Position numbers and translations under genes: made by a program. Under the pieces are notes generated by a model. It searched no databases. It was not told where the DNA came from and saw only the letters and a program-made list of their open reading frames with translations. This document shows positions 12,644 through 23,507 of a DNA stretch of 64,000 nt, one piece after another. Position 1 is the first letter of the stretch. Each line of letters starts with the position of its first letter. The stretch spans positions 42,721,377 to 42,785,376 of the forward strand of contig OX381708.1 of NCBI GenBank assembly GCA_947462335.1, in the 5' to 3' direction. The DNA comes from Harmothoe impar. Lineage: Eukaryota > Annelida > Polychaeta > Phyllodocida > Polynoidae.

Positions 12644-12957
12644 AGGGTTCCCACGTGTCATGGAAGGTCATGGAATGTCATGGAATGTCATGGAATTTGA
12701 AAGTCATCTGGAAAGTCATGGAATGTCACGGAATTTTGTAAAAAATTGCTGTGTGTCATGGAATGTCATGGAATTTGAAAATAATGGAATTAATATTACA
12801 AAATCTCCTAGAATGTACCATTTGCTTTCTAGATTTTAATTTTTTTTCGGGGTCCAAGCCCCTGGCCTCCGCAAAAATGTCATGGAAAATTGAGATTTTG
12901 TCATGGAATGTCATGGAAATGTCATGGAATTCAATCTGATTTTTTGTGGGAACCCTG
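12643..12957. mobile_element. hAT-like miniature element with TCATGGAATG internal repeats
   Basis: 315 bp with 12-bp perfect ends CAGGGTTCCCAC and GTGGGAACCCTG, the style of hAT-type termini. The inside is a run of GTCATGGAATGTCATGGAAT repeats. No clear 8-bp target duplication is present, because the left flank is the palindrome arm. Confidence 0.7.
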
Positions 12958-15900
12958 CTTATACAATGTAACACTTATGCAGCTACTCACGTGTATCCAT
13001 ATCTGACATATACTCAGTGGTTAGTTTGTGTTAGGTCTGTACGTGTTATACAGGAAGGCAGCTTCTTCTGTTCTCCCAGCCAAGTGTGGTATAAGCATTA
13101 TAATGGATGCACTCCATAGCCATTAAATATATCTGTGGCAAGGATCTGTGGTCAAAAAGCCACTATGGCCACTATGGCCCTACTTGCCTGTGTATATGAC
13201 CCTATACTATATAATACTGTACAGTAATGTTCCCTCACAAACGAGTTAAGCTGAAACACACTGTTGCATTCATGGCTAACAGCCAAACTGACAATATCTT
13301 TATCAATCTTAAACTTATCAGTCTCGGCCACTCTCATGCATTTAAAGTATACACTTATAATTCAATGGGCACGTCCATTTTAGTTGGCGGCTACATCAGC
13401 TCAGCATACACATATGTCAAATGGCCCTCTATACCGTTTAAACACGTCTATACCGCCATCATTCATTCCACGTCTTTTGATAGTAGTGCATGGTGGTGCG
13501 GGACAAGGCTATGCGCATCCACTGATCCAGGCATTGGTATTAAAGTGTACATTTGGCGAATGTACCTGTGGTGTGTCTCTGTTGTGGCCTGGAAGATATC
13601 ACTCTATATATCCAAGGGTCTATTTGGATGGCTTCCAGAATCAATTGTTTGCGATGTAGGACAGTACCCCGTCTTTACTATTGAGTATGCATATGGGTGA
13701 GAAGGTAAGGAATGCATTTTGAATAAAGGGGTTTCTTATCAGCATTGGATATATATTCTGTTATTTGTTTCTTTTTCCGAGCAGTCAGTTTAAAAGAATA
13801 TATACATGGTATCTGATTTTAACTTTTAGAAGTATTCTATAAGTCTGACCTGCCATTCTTACTATCATGTACCAAAGTGCCGGAAGTCAGTACTATGCCC
13901 TCCATTGACATGTTGTCTTAGACTTCAAACATTAGGTGGCGCATGCTTGGAGAAGTCTACCTTGGCCTGAATGTTACTGTAAAGTCAATACTCTCTTAGC
14001 ACATAATATCATAGTTCAAACAATGGCTCAGACGTCGCAATCGAGCAGCTAGATCTGAGATAAGTAATCAATCCCTCAGATATAAGGCCTGACTACTAGT
14101 AAGAGCCTGGGTAAATTAAGTCAGCTATATATAATTTGGGACTTGGTATATATTTCATTTCCAAGAACTAGACACAACGAATAGGAATACAAATGTGGCG
14201 GGCATCACGCAGTATACGGATTTACAGTACTTCTTCAAATTTTGCCTCTGGGTTAAATTATAATTGCCTGCAGTGCTGTCCTCAGTTGTTTTCTGGTGTC
14301 TACGGCCTAGGCACACTAAACCTGAACCCAGGCATTGATAACATCAGAGAGCGGTGCCCCGAGACACGTCTTTGGGGAGAGGCGGTGCTGGAGGCAACTG
14401 GGGCCCAAAGCCCGTGGCCAACTTAAATACTAGTGAAGTAGAATACCATATCGTTAGTTGTAGTCAGTGCCTGTCAGGGGGCTTACATCTCATGGTCATG
14501 GAGGTACTCTCATCTTATCCCACCTATATCAGGGCCATCAGGTATGTTGTTTAGTATTACTGAAGAAGCTATTTCTGAATTAACAACACTGTTTATTTGA
14601 CACCAGAACTTGGAAAACGACCCATTGCACGTAAATAGGGCAGTGATTGGTGTCATATAGTATTTTTGTGTGTGTGAAATATGAGGTAATTCTGTTTTTC
14701 TTCATACGAAACGTAGTATTTGTTTCAACAATAGTGAGGTTGGTAATCTTGTTATACCTGATTCCAAAGCACAGGACCTCAGAAGGCGTTATCCAGTTAC
14801 CAGCATAAGGTAATACGATCTACATCGACCTACTTGACCATTACCATCAACCCTAGACCAGTGACAAATCCAAATAGGGCAAAGTCCGTCGGCTATATAG
14901 ATCTTCTCTTGTAAATAAAATGCATGTCACTGATTTATGTATCTAATTTTGGTTTTCCCCAGATTAATCACCTTCAGCTATCGCTATTCAAATTGCTCAG
15001 TAGTTTCCAGGATAACTGTAATGACAATTGCCAACGACCACGATTTATTTCTGCTACCTAAATATATCCAAGCTATACAAAGGGAGAGCACAGAATGTCC
15101 AAATATATAACAGAGCCTATCAATCAGATTTCTATTGGGTCCATTACTACTTTACCTTACCCGATCAAGATGGCTGATTCTCTGCCAACAGAGAATTACA
15201 CTACACCACTCTGAAGTGGAGGGTAATGGAGATTCAACTGATTGCATTAGTAGTTTGTAGAATCTGTCATGGCTCGTGACTATTTCTTGAAACCCGACCA
15301 CTTTACTACTGTGTCTATCTATTACGTGATTCTACAGAGTTGGAATAAAATGTCTTAAAATGGATGTTTCATGCACGGTCTGTCAATTAGAACAATGCAT
15401 TGTAATATATAAACCAAGGATATGTGAGGAAATCAAGACTATGGTAAATAGCATCGACCGAGCTGTCATTCAAAACTTCATTCCATTACTCCTCCACAAC
15501 GCTGCCAGTCTGGTAATATATAACGAGGTACAATCCAACTGTCTGTGTCTATCTGAGGATCTCTCATTAGTCATCACGGTGTTGCATGTCCAGTGCAGCG
15601 TCCCCTGTTTAGCCACTTCCGGTCCAATTAGAGACTACGTCAAGCTCAACGTCATCGTCAAAGCTTCAATTGCAGGGAGTGGGCTCGGGAGTGGGCTGCA
15701 GGCAATGGGATCCTAGTGGCCATCTGCCCACTCAATACATAACAATGTATTGTTCTTTGAACCTTTTATATTATGGTTATCTCATATCCTAATTATTATG
15801 CCTCTGATATACCATTAAACGCAAGTACACAGAGAAACTAGTAAGGGTTGGCCTGACCCACACAATGTCTCTGATACCTCATGATGCCCCAAACGTATTA

Positions 15901-16077
15901 TCTGCTAGACTCTAAAAGGAGAGTCCGACATTGATATACTTACAGTCTGGGAGTACTGACCCTCACATTTTTTCTCAGTGTATAATCAGTGAGTTAAATG
16001 TATATCTCTGCTATAACGATTGTCTAGTTTGTAAAGAGCTTGTGAATTAACTTAACATCCTTCCTCATTCCTTGCAG
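12958..16077. other. Upstream region of the GAS2-like gene, no supported exon
   Basis: Probably promoter, 5' untranslated exon or first intron, since the coding exon at 16078 starts at a splice acceptor. Frames of 157 codons (13227-13700) and 118 codons (15360-15716) have no domain and no clear splice support. Confidence 0.5.
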
Positions 16078-16120
16078 AAGTAACAGCAGCAGAGGTGGCG
16101 AGGTGCGGCGTCTGAGTATC

Positions 16121-19100
16121 ATGGATTACGGCAGTGAGGGGGACGGGGGAGGGGGTCCAGGGGGAGGGGGGAGGGCAGCCAGACGGGAGTCCTTCACTGG
16201 GGAAGCCGCAGATATGGACTTCCTACAGAGACAGCAGGAGGACAACCTCATACCCCTCAAGGAGGACCTGGCAGATTGGCTCAACAAATTGCTAGGTAAG
16301 TAGTTGCTATATCATGTAGTATGGTATTGGCATTTATGCATAAATAATCTCCAATTGATGCAATGGAGGAGGGTTGACATAACCAGAAAGACCACTTCAC
16401 ACAGGTTCATTAATTCCGGATATACCGTGTCTACTGTAAACGTAGATATTTTCGCACAGCTAAATTTTCGCGCACCTTGCCCATAAAGGCATTTTCGCGC
16501 AATCATATTTCCGCGCAGCTACATTTCAGTTTTTACGGTTTTTTGATCGGACAATTATTAAGAGTTTTACAGCCTAAAACTTTTGTTCAAATATTTTGCC
16601 CCTCAAGCCTCTCTGGGGGGCATCTAGAGTTTTTCTATTGCGGAAGTATGTAGCCCTGTAGCCTATTGTCATATGGATAGTCTTTTTAGTATACAAGTTG
16701 TTAGGATACATATAATAGCACATCATACAAATCTATGTAACCGACAGAAAAATGTGGACCGGAAAAGTACATCAATAAAGGAAATGAGGTTCATTTAAGA
16801 TTTTTTTTTAAAGATGTGGCAATTGAGTCTAGCTACTGCAGTGCAATATACTGTAGTATAGTAGAGTGCCAGACATCATTGGAAAGCTATTTTTTGTGCA
16901 ATATTTTCGCGCACATCATATTTTCGCGCACATACCTATGTGCGCGAAATGCGCGAAAATATGTACTGAGCAAAAATGAATACGTTTACAGTATATATTT
17001 GTATGTGGTTGATTCACTATATCATAATACATAAATGTAGCATGCTCATGTGTACTCTGTGTCCGGTCCCTAGATAATCATGATGCAGGTATATAATGAG
17101 AAGTGTGTTAAGTATCGGATTACCAAGTCAACATAATCATGGCTAGAAATAGAATGATGAACCTTCTGTAATACACACTTGTAAAAAACATACCATATGC
17201 TCACTGTTCGTCGTTTATGGGGAAAGTAATGCTTACTTTAAGAGGGGCTGGTAAGGAATGGTGGAGGTCAGAGAGAAACTTCCCCTTTCTTATTGGCACC
17301 ACTGGCTCTAAATTGACCTTTTGCATGTCTAGTCCAACTTCTTTCCCCATCCCTTGTGTCAAGAGATTGCTACCCTCAGAACCTCTAGTATGTCCCTAGT
17401 ATGCTGGCCCTCACCTCTGGGACCACTGCCCTAAGTCAGTTACTGCCCGGCTGGGGTGCCATACGAGGACAGCGATGAGTGAGCAGCTCAGCAGGCTTGG
17501 GGGACAAAGAGGCTTCTTGCTGCCTGATGAGTTGCTCATGGTTCTGACAGAGCTGCTCACAGTGGTACAAAGCCGTGACCCAGAAGCACACTGAGTCACT
17601 CCAGCAGGGCACAGCAGCCTTCTCCTGCAAAATAGATTCCATATCCGGATCATATTTGGTCCGTATTTGGTACAGCAATGCTATTGGCAGAATGAGCAGT
17701 GTTAGTGATGGGACATTTCCTGTTCTGCAAATGCCTCCCTTTGCCCCCTGTCATTTTAATCAAGATGTGGGCCAATGACGTCAGCTGAAACTAGTTCAGA
17801 ATGTGGTTGATTTGTATCTCATTTCCGTAGAGTAAATTCAATATTGTTAGCCCATTTCTGTTAAAGCAATGCTATATCAGCTGTATGTTGATGATGTAGG
17901 ATAATTTAATTATTTCGCTAAAGGGTGTAATACATCTTACTGTCGACACGTCATTGTCAATTGACAGATACCAAATTCATCCTACCTTTGCAGGAATTTC
18001 CAGGGAGTAATCTGCCTTTTCACTGATTTCTTCATTGAATAATGTTAATTTCCCAAATAAATTGACCAAAACCTCATAATTTTTGTCTGCAAGGCAATGG
18101 GTTCCCATATTGGACAAGTCATCAGGATTGATCGGCAGTAAAATGCACGCTTAATCATGCAACCAAACGCTCTATCTCCTTGCGTTCACAAGGCCAATTA
18201 CGGAATGCGATCTCTGATATACACTATTACGACGTTTTAAAGATTATAGGGCTTAAGATTATTCAACTTTTCTTGTCCATGCTCCCGCATGAGTATGTCC
18301 ATTCATGTCTGTATCTACTCTTGACAGACACATCCTAACTCTTCATTGACTCAGGGTAACTGAGTAATACTAAACGACCCAGCCAAGGTTTAAGACGTTT
18401 TTGTTACATGGGAGAAGTGCTCTCATTTAATGTCCATGGCCCACAGCCATTAAATAAGACCATGGAGAGACAGGCAAGATCGGGGGACAAATGTTTCCTT
18501 CGAAAAGACATTTGAAATGTCTTTCCTTCTTGCTGTAATTGGCCTGCGATCTTTAGGTACTGATTTCTCTCTTTTCCTTAAACTCTTAAGTATTCTTAAA
18601 TTGCTACCCTCTAAATGAAAGCCACATAGGCTTCAGTGTTGAAGCAAAGATAGAAATCACTACATTTGCCAAAGTCTCCCATATTTCTCTCTTCACACGC
18701 AGAAATGCCATCTTCTACAGTGGAAATACCCTCAAACACACAATAAAGACCATCTTAAACGTTTAAATTAAATTTAAATAAAAGTTTCCAACACAGAGCA
18801 TCACCAAAAAATATTCTAGTTCCTATACTGACCGTACAGCAAAAGGTGGCGCCACCCCTACTTCTTGTACACTCCGAGAAGTCCATGATAAAAGGAGCGT
18901 CCAGAGCAGTTCAAAACTGTACCACCCATATCGTCGCCGTTTATCGTCCGATCGACTGGCTTTTTGATAGGGACAGAAGGCGGTACATGCCCGCAGCCTG
19001 CAACCGTCGCCCACACCCACCTGCACACCCACACCCACCTGCTCTCCCACACCCACCTGCTCACCCACACCCACCTGCTGGCCTGAAATGGAGTAACATA

Positions 19101-22100
19101 CATGTATGACACATGACTTTAGGGTAGTTTTTAACAAGGAATTCATTTCTGATGCCAGAATGGACCAAAGAATGATTATAAGGGAGTACTATACATCTAT
19201 CTAAGTACATGATAAGCTACAGATTCAGCTTACCCTGAGTCATCTGTGAAGCCACTCACACGCTCAATCTTTAATACATTTACAACAGGTATAGAGATTG
19301 GCGTGGATGATTTCATGGATGTGCTAGACTCTGGGGTACACGTGTGTAAGCTGGCCAAGCTCATCACGGCCAATGCTGAGGAGGCTGTCAAGGAAGGCAG
19401 GGTCGATGAGGTAGGGCAACCTCTTCTTTTAATCATCATCATACAGTCTTTGCCAAAACGTGCCGGACAGTGGCGATGTCCGCCTAAAATGGCTCTGGTC
19501 CGGCATAATGACAAGTGTTGCAGGACCAGATGTCCTCCACATTCTGGGCTTTCCAAAATTGAAAGAATTTTTCAAATATTCCAACTATAACTGAAGTTAC
19601 AAGTTCTAGAGTGCACACTAATATTCTAGGCAAATTAGAGCATTCTTTTGTTATTCTGTCCTGCAGAAATCTATCCGGTCCTGTAAAATTGGCTAGCTGC
19701 AGGACCGACTGTCCTGCATGCCGAAAAAGTTTTTGCAAAGACTGCATCAATCATATCCTCACGACCCTCTAACAGAACATAATTGACTCTTGGACAACAG
19801 GACTATCAGTACTGGTCTCTTTAAATCGTTTGCTACCTTCATTACTGATCCTATTCGTCATTATAGCTGATAATAAACTCTAGAGGGGAGAAATGAGGAT
19901 TATAATTATAAAGGATATTGGTTTATTACTAGGTTCTATTTCAATATCAATCCTGCAGCACTGAATCAAATAACAACTTTTAGAAGTTGGCATTTTTTTT
20001 TTTTTTCTGGATGACATGGCTTTTGTCATGCAAACTGATATAATGATTTTCTACAACAGAGGTTACCCAAGACAAAGCTTCGTTTCAAAGAGAATGCTCG
20101 TTCTGGGACATGGTTCGCCAGAGACAACGTAGCGAACTTTATCAAGTGGTGCCGGGACTATGGAGTCAAGGAGGAATGTCTATTTGAGACAGAGGGCTTA
20201 GGTAAGTAAACTTCATACTTCTATAGCATGCAGTCTTACTATGTTGTTATTCATATAGAAAATGGTTCAACAACAGTTAAACTCATCCTTAAAAGTAAGA
20301 TATTGCAATGACTTTAACTAATGGATACTTTTTCTCAATTCATTCCTCTTTGATGAATAATGTGTAAATCTTGGTTTCTCACATTTTCAGTGAGTCATAC
20401 AACACCCCGTAACTTTGTACTGTGCCTCCTGGAACTGGGACGGATGGCATACAAGTACAATATGGAAGCACCCTGTCTTGTTGCCATGGAAAAGGAGATA
20501 GACCGACTGGAACAGGGCTCATGCTATGGAGATGTGTGGTCTCCAGAGCCTGAGGAAATAGATTCTTCACCCCGAGAGAGTCGAATTCCAGTCCGAAGGT
20601 CGTCAATTTCGAGCACCGTATCTAATGAGACACACCGCTCGGTGAGTCCCTCCACCGCCAGGAGGAGCTGCTCATCAAGGAGCACCTCACCCAGGCCGAC
20701 CACCAGGTCACCCAGTGGCAGGTCACCCAATGGTAGGTCATCCAGAGGTGGGTCACCCAATGGTAGGTCACCCAATGGTAGGTCATCCAGAGGTGGGTCA
20801 CCCAATGGTAGGTCATCCAGAGGTGGGTCACCCAGCAGGTCACCCAGCAGTAGGCACAGGGTGATCAGTGTCACAGACAGTAGTGTTATGACAATGAGAG
20901 ACAGTCCGAGGACTCTTCACCCAACTTCGGTTGGAACATCGAGCAGGGACTGGGCCGATGGTGGTCAGGATGCGGGTACATCCATGGGGCCGCGGAGTAG
21001 CACGGTGTCGGTAGGAACCTCATCATTCCTTAAAGTACATTCCACAGGTACAGGAATGGACAATAATCTCAATGGTTTCTCCAGCAGAGGCACCTCCAGC
21101 AATGGGACTCAGGCAGATCTGGATGGGAGAAGAAGGAGAAGTTCTAGATCCCCAAGTCCTGGACGTCGTGTCACCAGTAATGGCACCATGACCAGTGGGG
21201 TAGACACCAGAGTGAATGCTGGCAGTAACACAGACTCGCCTCGTTCTGGTACAACCTCCACATCCACCAGCCCCGACACCCCGCGACGCAGCGTCTGGCG
21301 CAGGTCGGTATCGCCTCACAGCACGCGAATTCCGGTTCCGGTAGGGACCACTGCGCATGGCACGCTAAGTCACGGGGTGTCATCTGGTAGCCTGAACTCA
21401 GTGGGTAGTAGCACTCCGACCAGCCGGCGCCGAGCTAGCATTTCCTCAAACAATGGTGACACACCCAATGCTATCCGGCGCCGGTCTAGCATTTCCTCAA
21501 CCAATGGTGACACGCCCAATGCTATCCGGCGCCGGTCTAGTATTGCCTCAACCGGTGGTGAAACACCCAATGCTATCCGGCGTCGGTCCAGCATTGCCTC
21601 GACGAATGGAGATACACCAAGCAGTGCCATCCGGCGCCGGTCTGGCATTGCCGTCGCAGCCAATGGTGACACACCTAAATCCATCAGGCAGAGGTCCAGT
21701 ATGGCCTCAACATCCAATGGGGATACCCCGAACTCTACTTGGCGCCGCTCTAGTTTGGTTTCAAGCAATGGTGATACTCCTAACATGGTGCGCCGACGGT
21801 CCAGCATGGTTTCCTCCAATGGTGATACTCCACGGTCAGGCTCTGGCACCAAAACCCCACGACGAAGGTCCATGTCCACGAGGTCAGACAAGTCTGATGA
21901 GCTGGACAAGGAGGTGAGAATAACATTCAATAGAATTTGTTCATACTATTGAAATAGAAGTGGTATTATGTGCAATGAGCTTAACAATGTATAGTGTTCA
22001 GCATCCATCTAGAAATGAGTATAAGTACATCGGATTCATATCCATGCTGTCATTGAATTTACTCTTAATATGAAGAGTGCACTAAATCAATCCGCAGGAA

Positions 22101-23507
22101 ATGGAACCCCCATGTAAAAAGGTCATTGAAACCATAGTATTTAACTGTTACTGTTGACGTTTTATGTTCTACTTACATTACATGTTGAAGTTGTTAGTCT
22201 AAGTTTACAGAATTACTCTTCCTCTATTTGCAATAAGATACCAAATAGGAATTAAGGAAGATGAAATATACAAAATAGTCTTAGCAATTTATGCAACAGG
22301 TATAAACATACCAATATGTTGCAAATAATGGCCTTCATTCAAAGTAAAGGGTAAATAGACATGGGTTCATGTTAAAAGTTTAAGCAAAGTGATTGAATTG
22401 CGAAAGTTTTATAACCATAAATGATTAAATCCTTGTGGTTTTCCCTATAGCATAAGGAGTTGCATGTACATACATGATATATATATATCATAGTTCCCAC
22501 AGTGTTTTGATTGGATTCCTGTATTTTTAGGTGCGTCGTATCTCCGGTAGGTGTGAGTGCCCACAGTGCTACCAAATAGACCGACTATCAGAAGGGAAGT
22601 ACAAGATTGGAGACCGAGTTGTCTTTGTCAGGGTAAGTCTATATAATTATTTGCTCTATGCACCATGTACCATATCAAAATAAACACATAGGGCCTCGAT
22701 ATAATTATTTGATTGCATATTAAAATAAAAGTGGAAGTGAATATAGTATTTGCCTCCAGGTGAATAGAATTTGTGTATTATACAAATAGTTAATAGCAAC
22801 ATTTCCCATACCACATTGTAAAACCTGACTTGAATGCAGTGACAGGAGCATAGAATATAATCTTATATCAAAAGAAGACACACCACTAATTTAGATAAAA
22901 ATGGTTCAGGCTGTGAAAACGTATAACAGAAGGGCCCGAAATACCCAATATTGACAGATATATTTCCCCATATTTTTCCCTTGTCTAATGTGCTACTCTT
23001 CTTTTTCATGAGCAGCTGCTGAAAGGGAAGCATGTGATGGTGAGGGTGGGTGGTGGCTGGGACACACTGGACCACTACCTGGCCACTCACGACCCGTGTC
23101 GTATTATGGAGGTACGCCGCGAACCCAGCTGCCATAGTCTCACTGCTGACGACGACAAGTTCCTCTTTATACACGGCAAATACAAGGTGGGTAATCCCAA
23201 ATTAAGAATGAAAAAATGTGTTATCATAAACATGAATTGAGAGCATTGCATGCATAATAATTCTATTGTGAGCAATAACAAATTGACAAAGAAGCTCCCA
23301 TTCTGATGGACCGAATTATACTGGTCCCATTGATAAAGCGCAGTAACTGATAAATTCAACAGTGATTTTTTTTGTGCCGTTTGTATTTTTTCTAGCATTA
23401 ATAGATTGTGGCTTTATTAGTCTAATTATAGTTAGAGGTCTTAAGCTATTGATGAAGACTAAATGCAAAAATGTTTCCTTCCGCTGCAGGGGCATGCTGC
23501 ATTGTGA
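16121..23507 (+). CDS. GAS2-like protein (CH domain + GAS2/GAR domain)
   Basis: Actin-microtubule cross-linker of the GAS2/GAS2L family. Exons: 16078-16295 (start ATG at 16121 in good Kozak context), 19289-19410, 20060-20201, 20391-21913, 22531-22632, 23016-23186, all with GT..AG and a continuous frame (745 codons). The CH domain spans about residues 30-185 ([51 protein letters not shown]). The middle, residues 190-654, is a disordered Ser/Arg/Thr/Pro-rich linker. The GAR domain is at 655-745 ([41 protein letters not shown]). An EB1-type SxIP motif, SRIP, is at 210-213 and a TRIP variant at 458-461. The end is unsure: an acceptor at 23490, in phase, gives GHAAL and a stop (total about 750 residues), but more 3' exons are possible, e.g. 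an open segment near 25296-25400. An untranslated upstream exon is implied by the acceptor at 16077. Confidence 0.92.
16432..16993. mobile_element. Miniature element with TACTGTAAACGTA ends (first GAS2-like intron)
   Basis: 562 bp with perfect 13-bp inverted ends TACTGTAAACGTA and TACGTTTACAGTA. Subterminal TTTTCGCGCA motifs repeat on both sides and form a local hairpin near 16930-16970. It lies in the long intron after exon 1. Confidence 0.75.
18347..19242. mobile_element. Miniature element with TGACTCAGGGTAA ends, copy 1 (GAS2-like intron)
   Basis: The 13-bp ends TGACTCAGGGTAA and TTACCCTGAGTCA are perfect inverted repeats. Contains a short CACACCCACCTGC array at 19012-19080. A second copy is at 28218-29269. 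Similarity between copies runs about 30 bp past the right inverted repeat (to about 19272), close to the splice acceptor of exon 2. Confidence 0.7.
19444..19744. mobile_element. Small inverted-repeat element with CAGTCTTTGC ends
   Basis: 301 bp bounded by CAGTCTTTGC and GCAAAGACTG, with further inverted similarity inward. It begins 33 bp after the exon 2 donor of the GAS2-like gene. A core resembling GCTTTCCAAAATTGAAAG also occurs near 8265-8300. Confidence 0.65.
20391..21913 (+). CDS. GAS2-like exon 4: end of CH domain and repeat-rich linker
   Basis: This 1,523-bp exon finishes the CH domain (residues 147-185) and encodes the whole linker to the GAR domain. Two coding tandem repeats lie in it. 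A decamer-like [10 protein letters not shown] repeat is at about residues 250-300. Eight copies of a 17-18-residue unit of the form [17 protein letters not shown] are at about 492-629. The basic Ser-rich composition and SxIP/TxIP motifs match what is known of GAS2L linkers, which bind microtubules and EB1. Donor AAGGAG/GTGAGA ends the exon in phase 0. Confidence 0.93.
20706..20840 (+). repeat. Coding minisatellite GGTAGGTCACCCAAT-type in the GAS2-like gene
   Basis: Alternating 15-bp blocks encode [10 protein letters not shown] and SPSR. The length is a multiple of three, so copy-number change would keep the frame. Likely polymorphic between alleles. Confidence 0.85.
21425..21840 (+). repeat. 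Coding tandem repeat (51-bp unit, 8 copies) in the GAS2-like gene
   Basis: Eight imperfect units each encode RRRSS-x-x-S-x-NGDTPN-x-x. Each carries an RRxS site (typical of PKA/CaMK-type kinases) and a TP site (proline-directed kinases). Variation between units is mostly conservative and keeps the RRxS and DTP core, which suggests selection on the motif rather than neutral drift. Confidence 0.9.

Noticed and set aside
13384..13659. LLIVVHGGAGQG resembling the start of asparaginase/isoaspartyl peptidase
   Set aside because: Only about a dozen residues match; the following sequence shows none of the family's conserved stretches, and an overlapping longer frame is equally open.
15360..15716. 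118-codon frame upstream of the GAS2-like gene
   Set aside because: No recognisable motif, no splice support and AT-rich surroundings; could be chance.
20524..21930. Minus-strand open frames of 116 and 186 codons
   Set aside because: Antisense of the repetitive GAS2-like exon 4; open because of codon bias in the repeat units.
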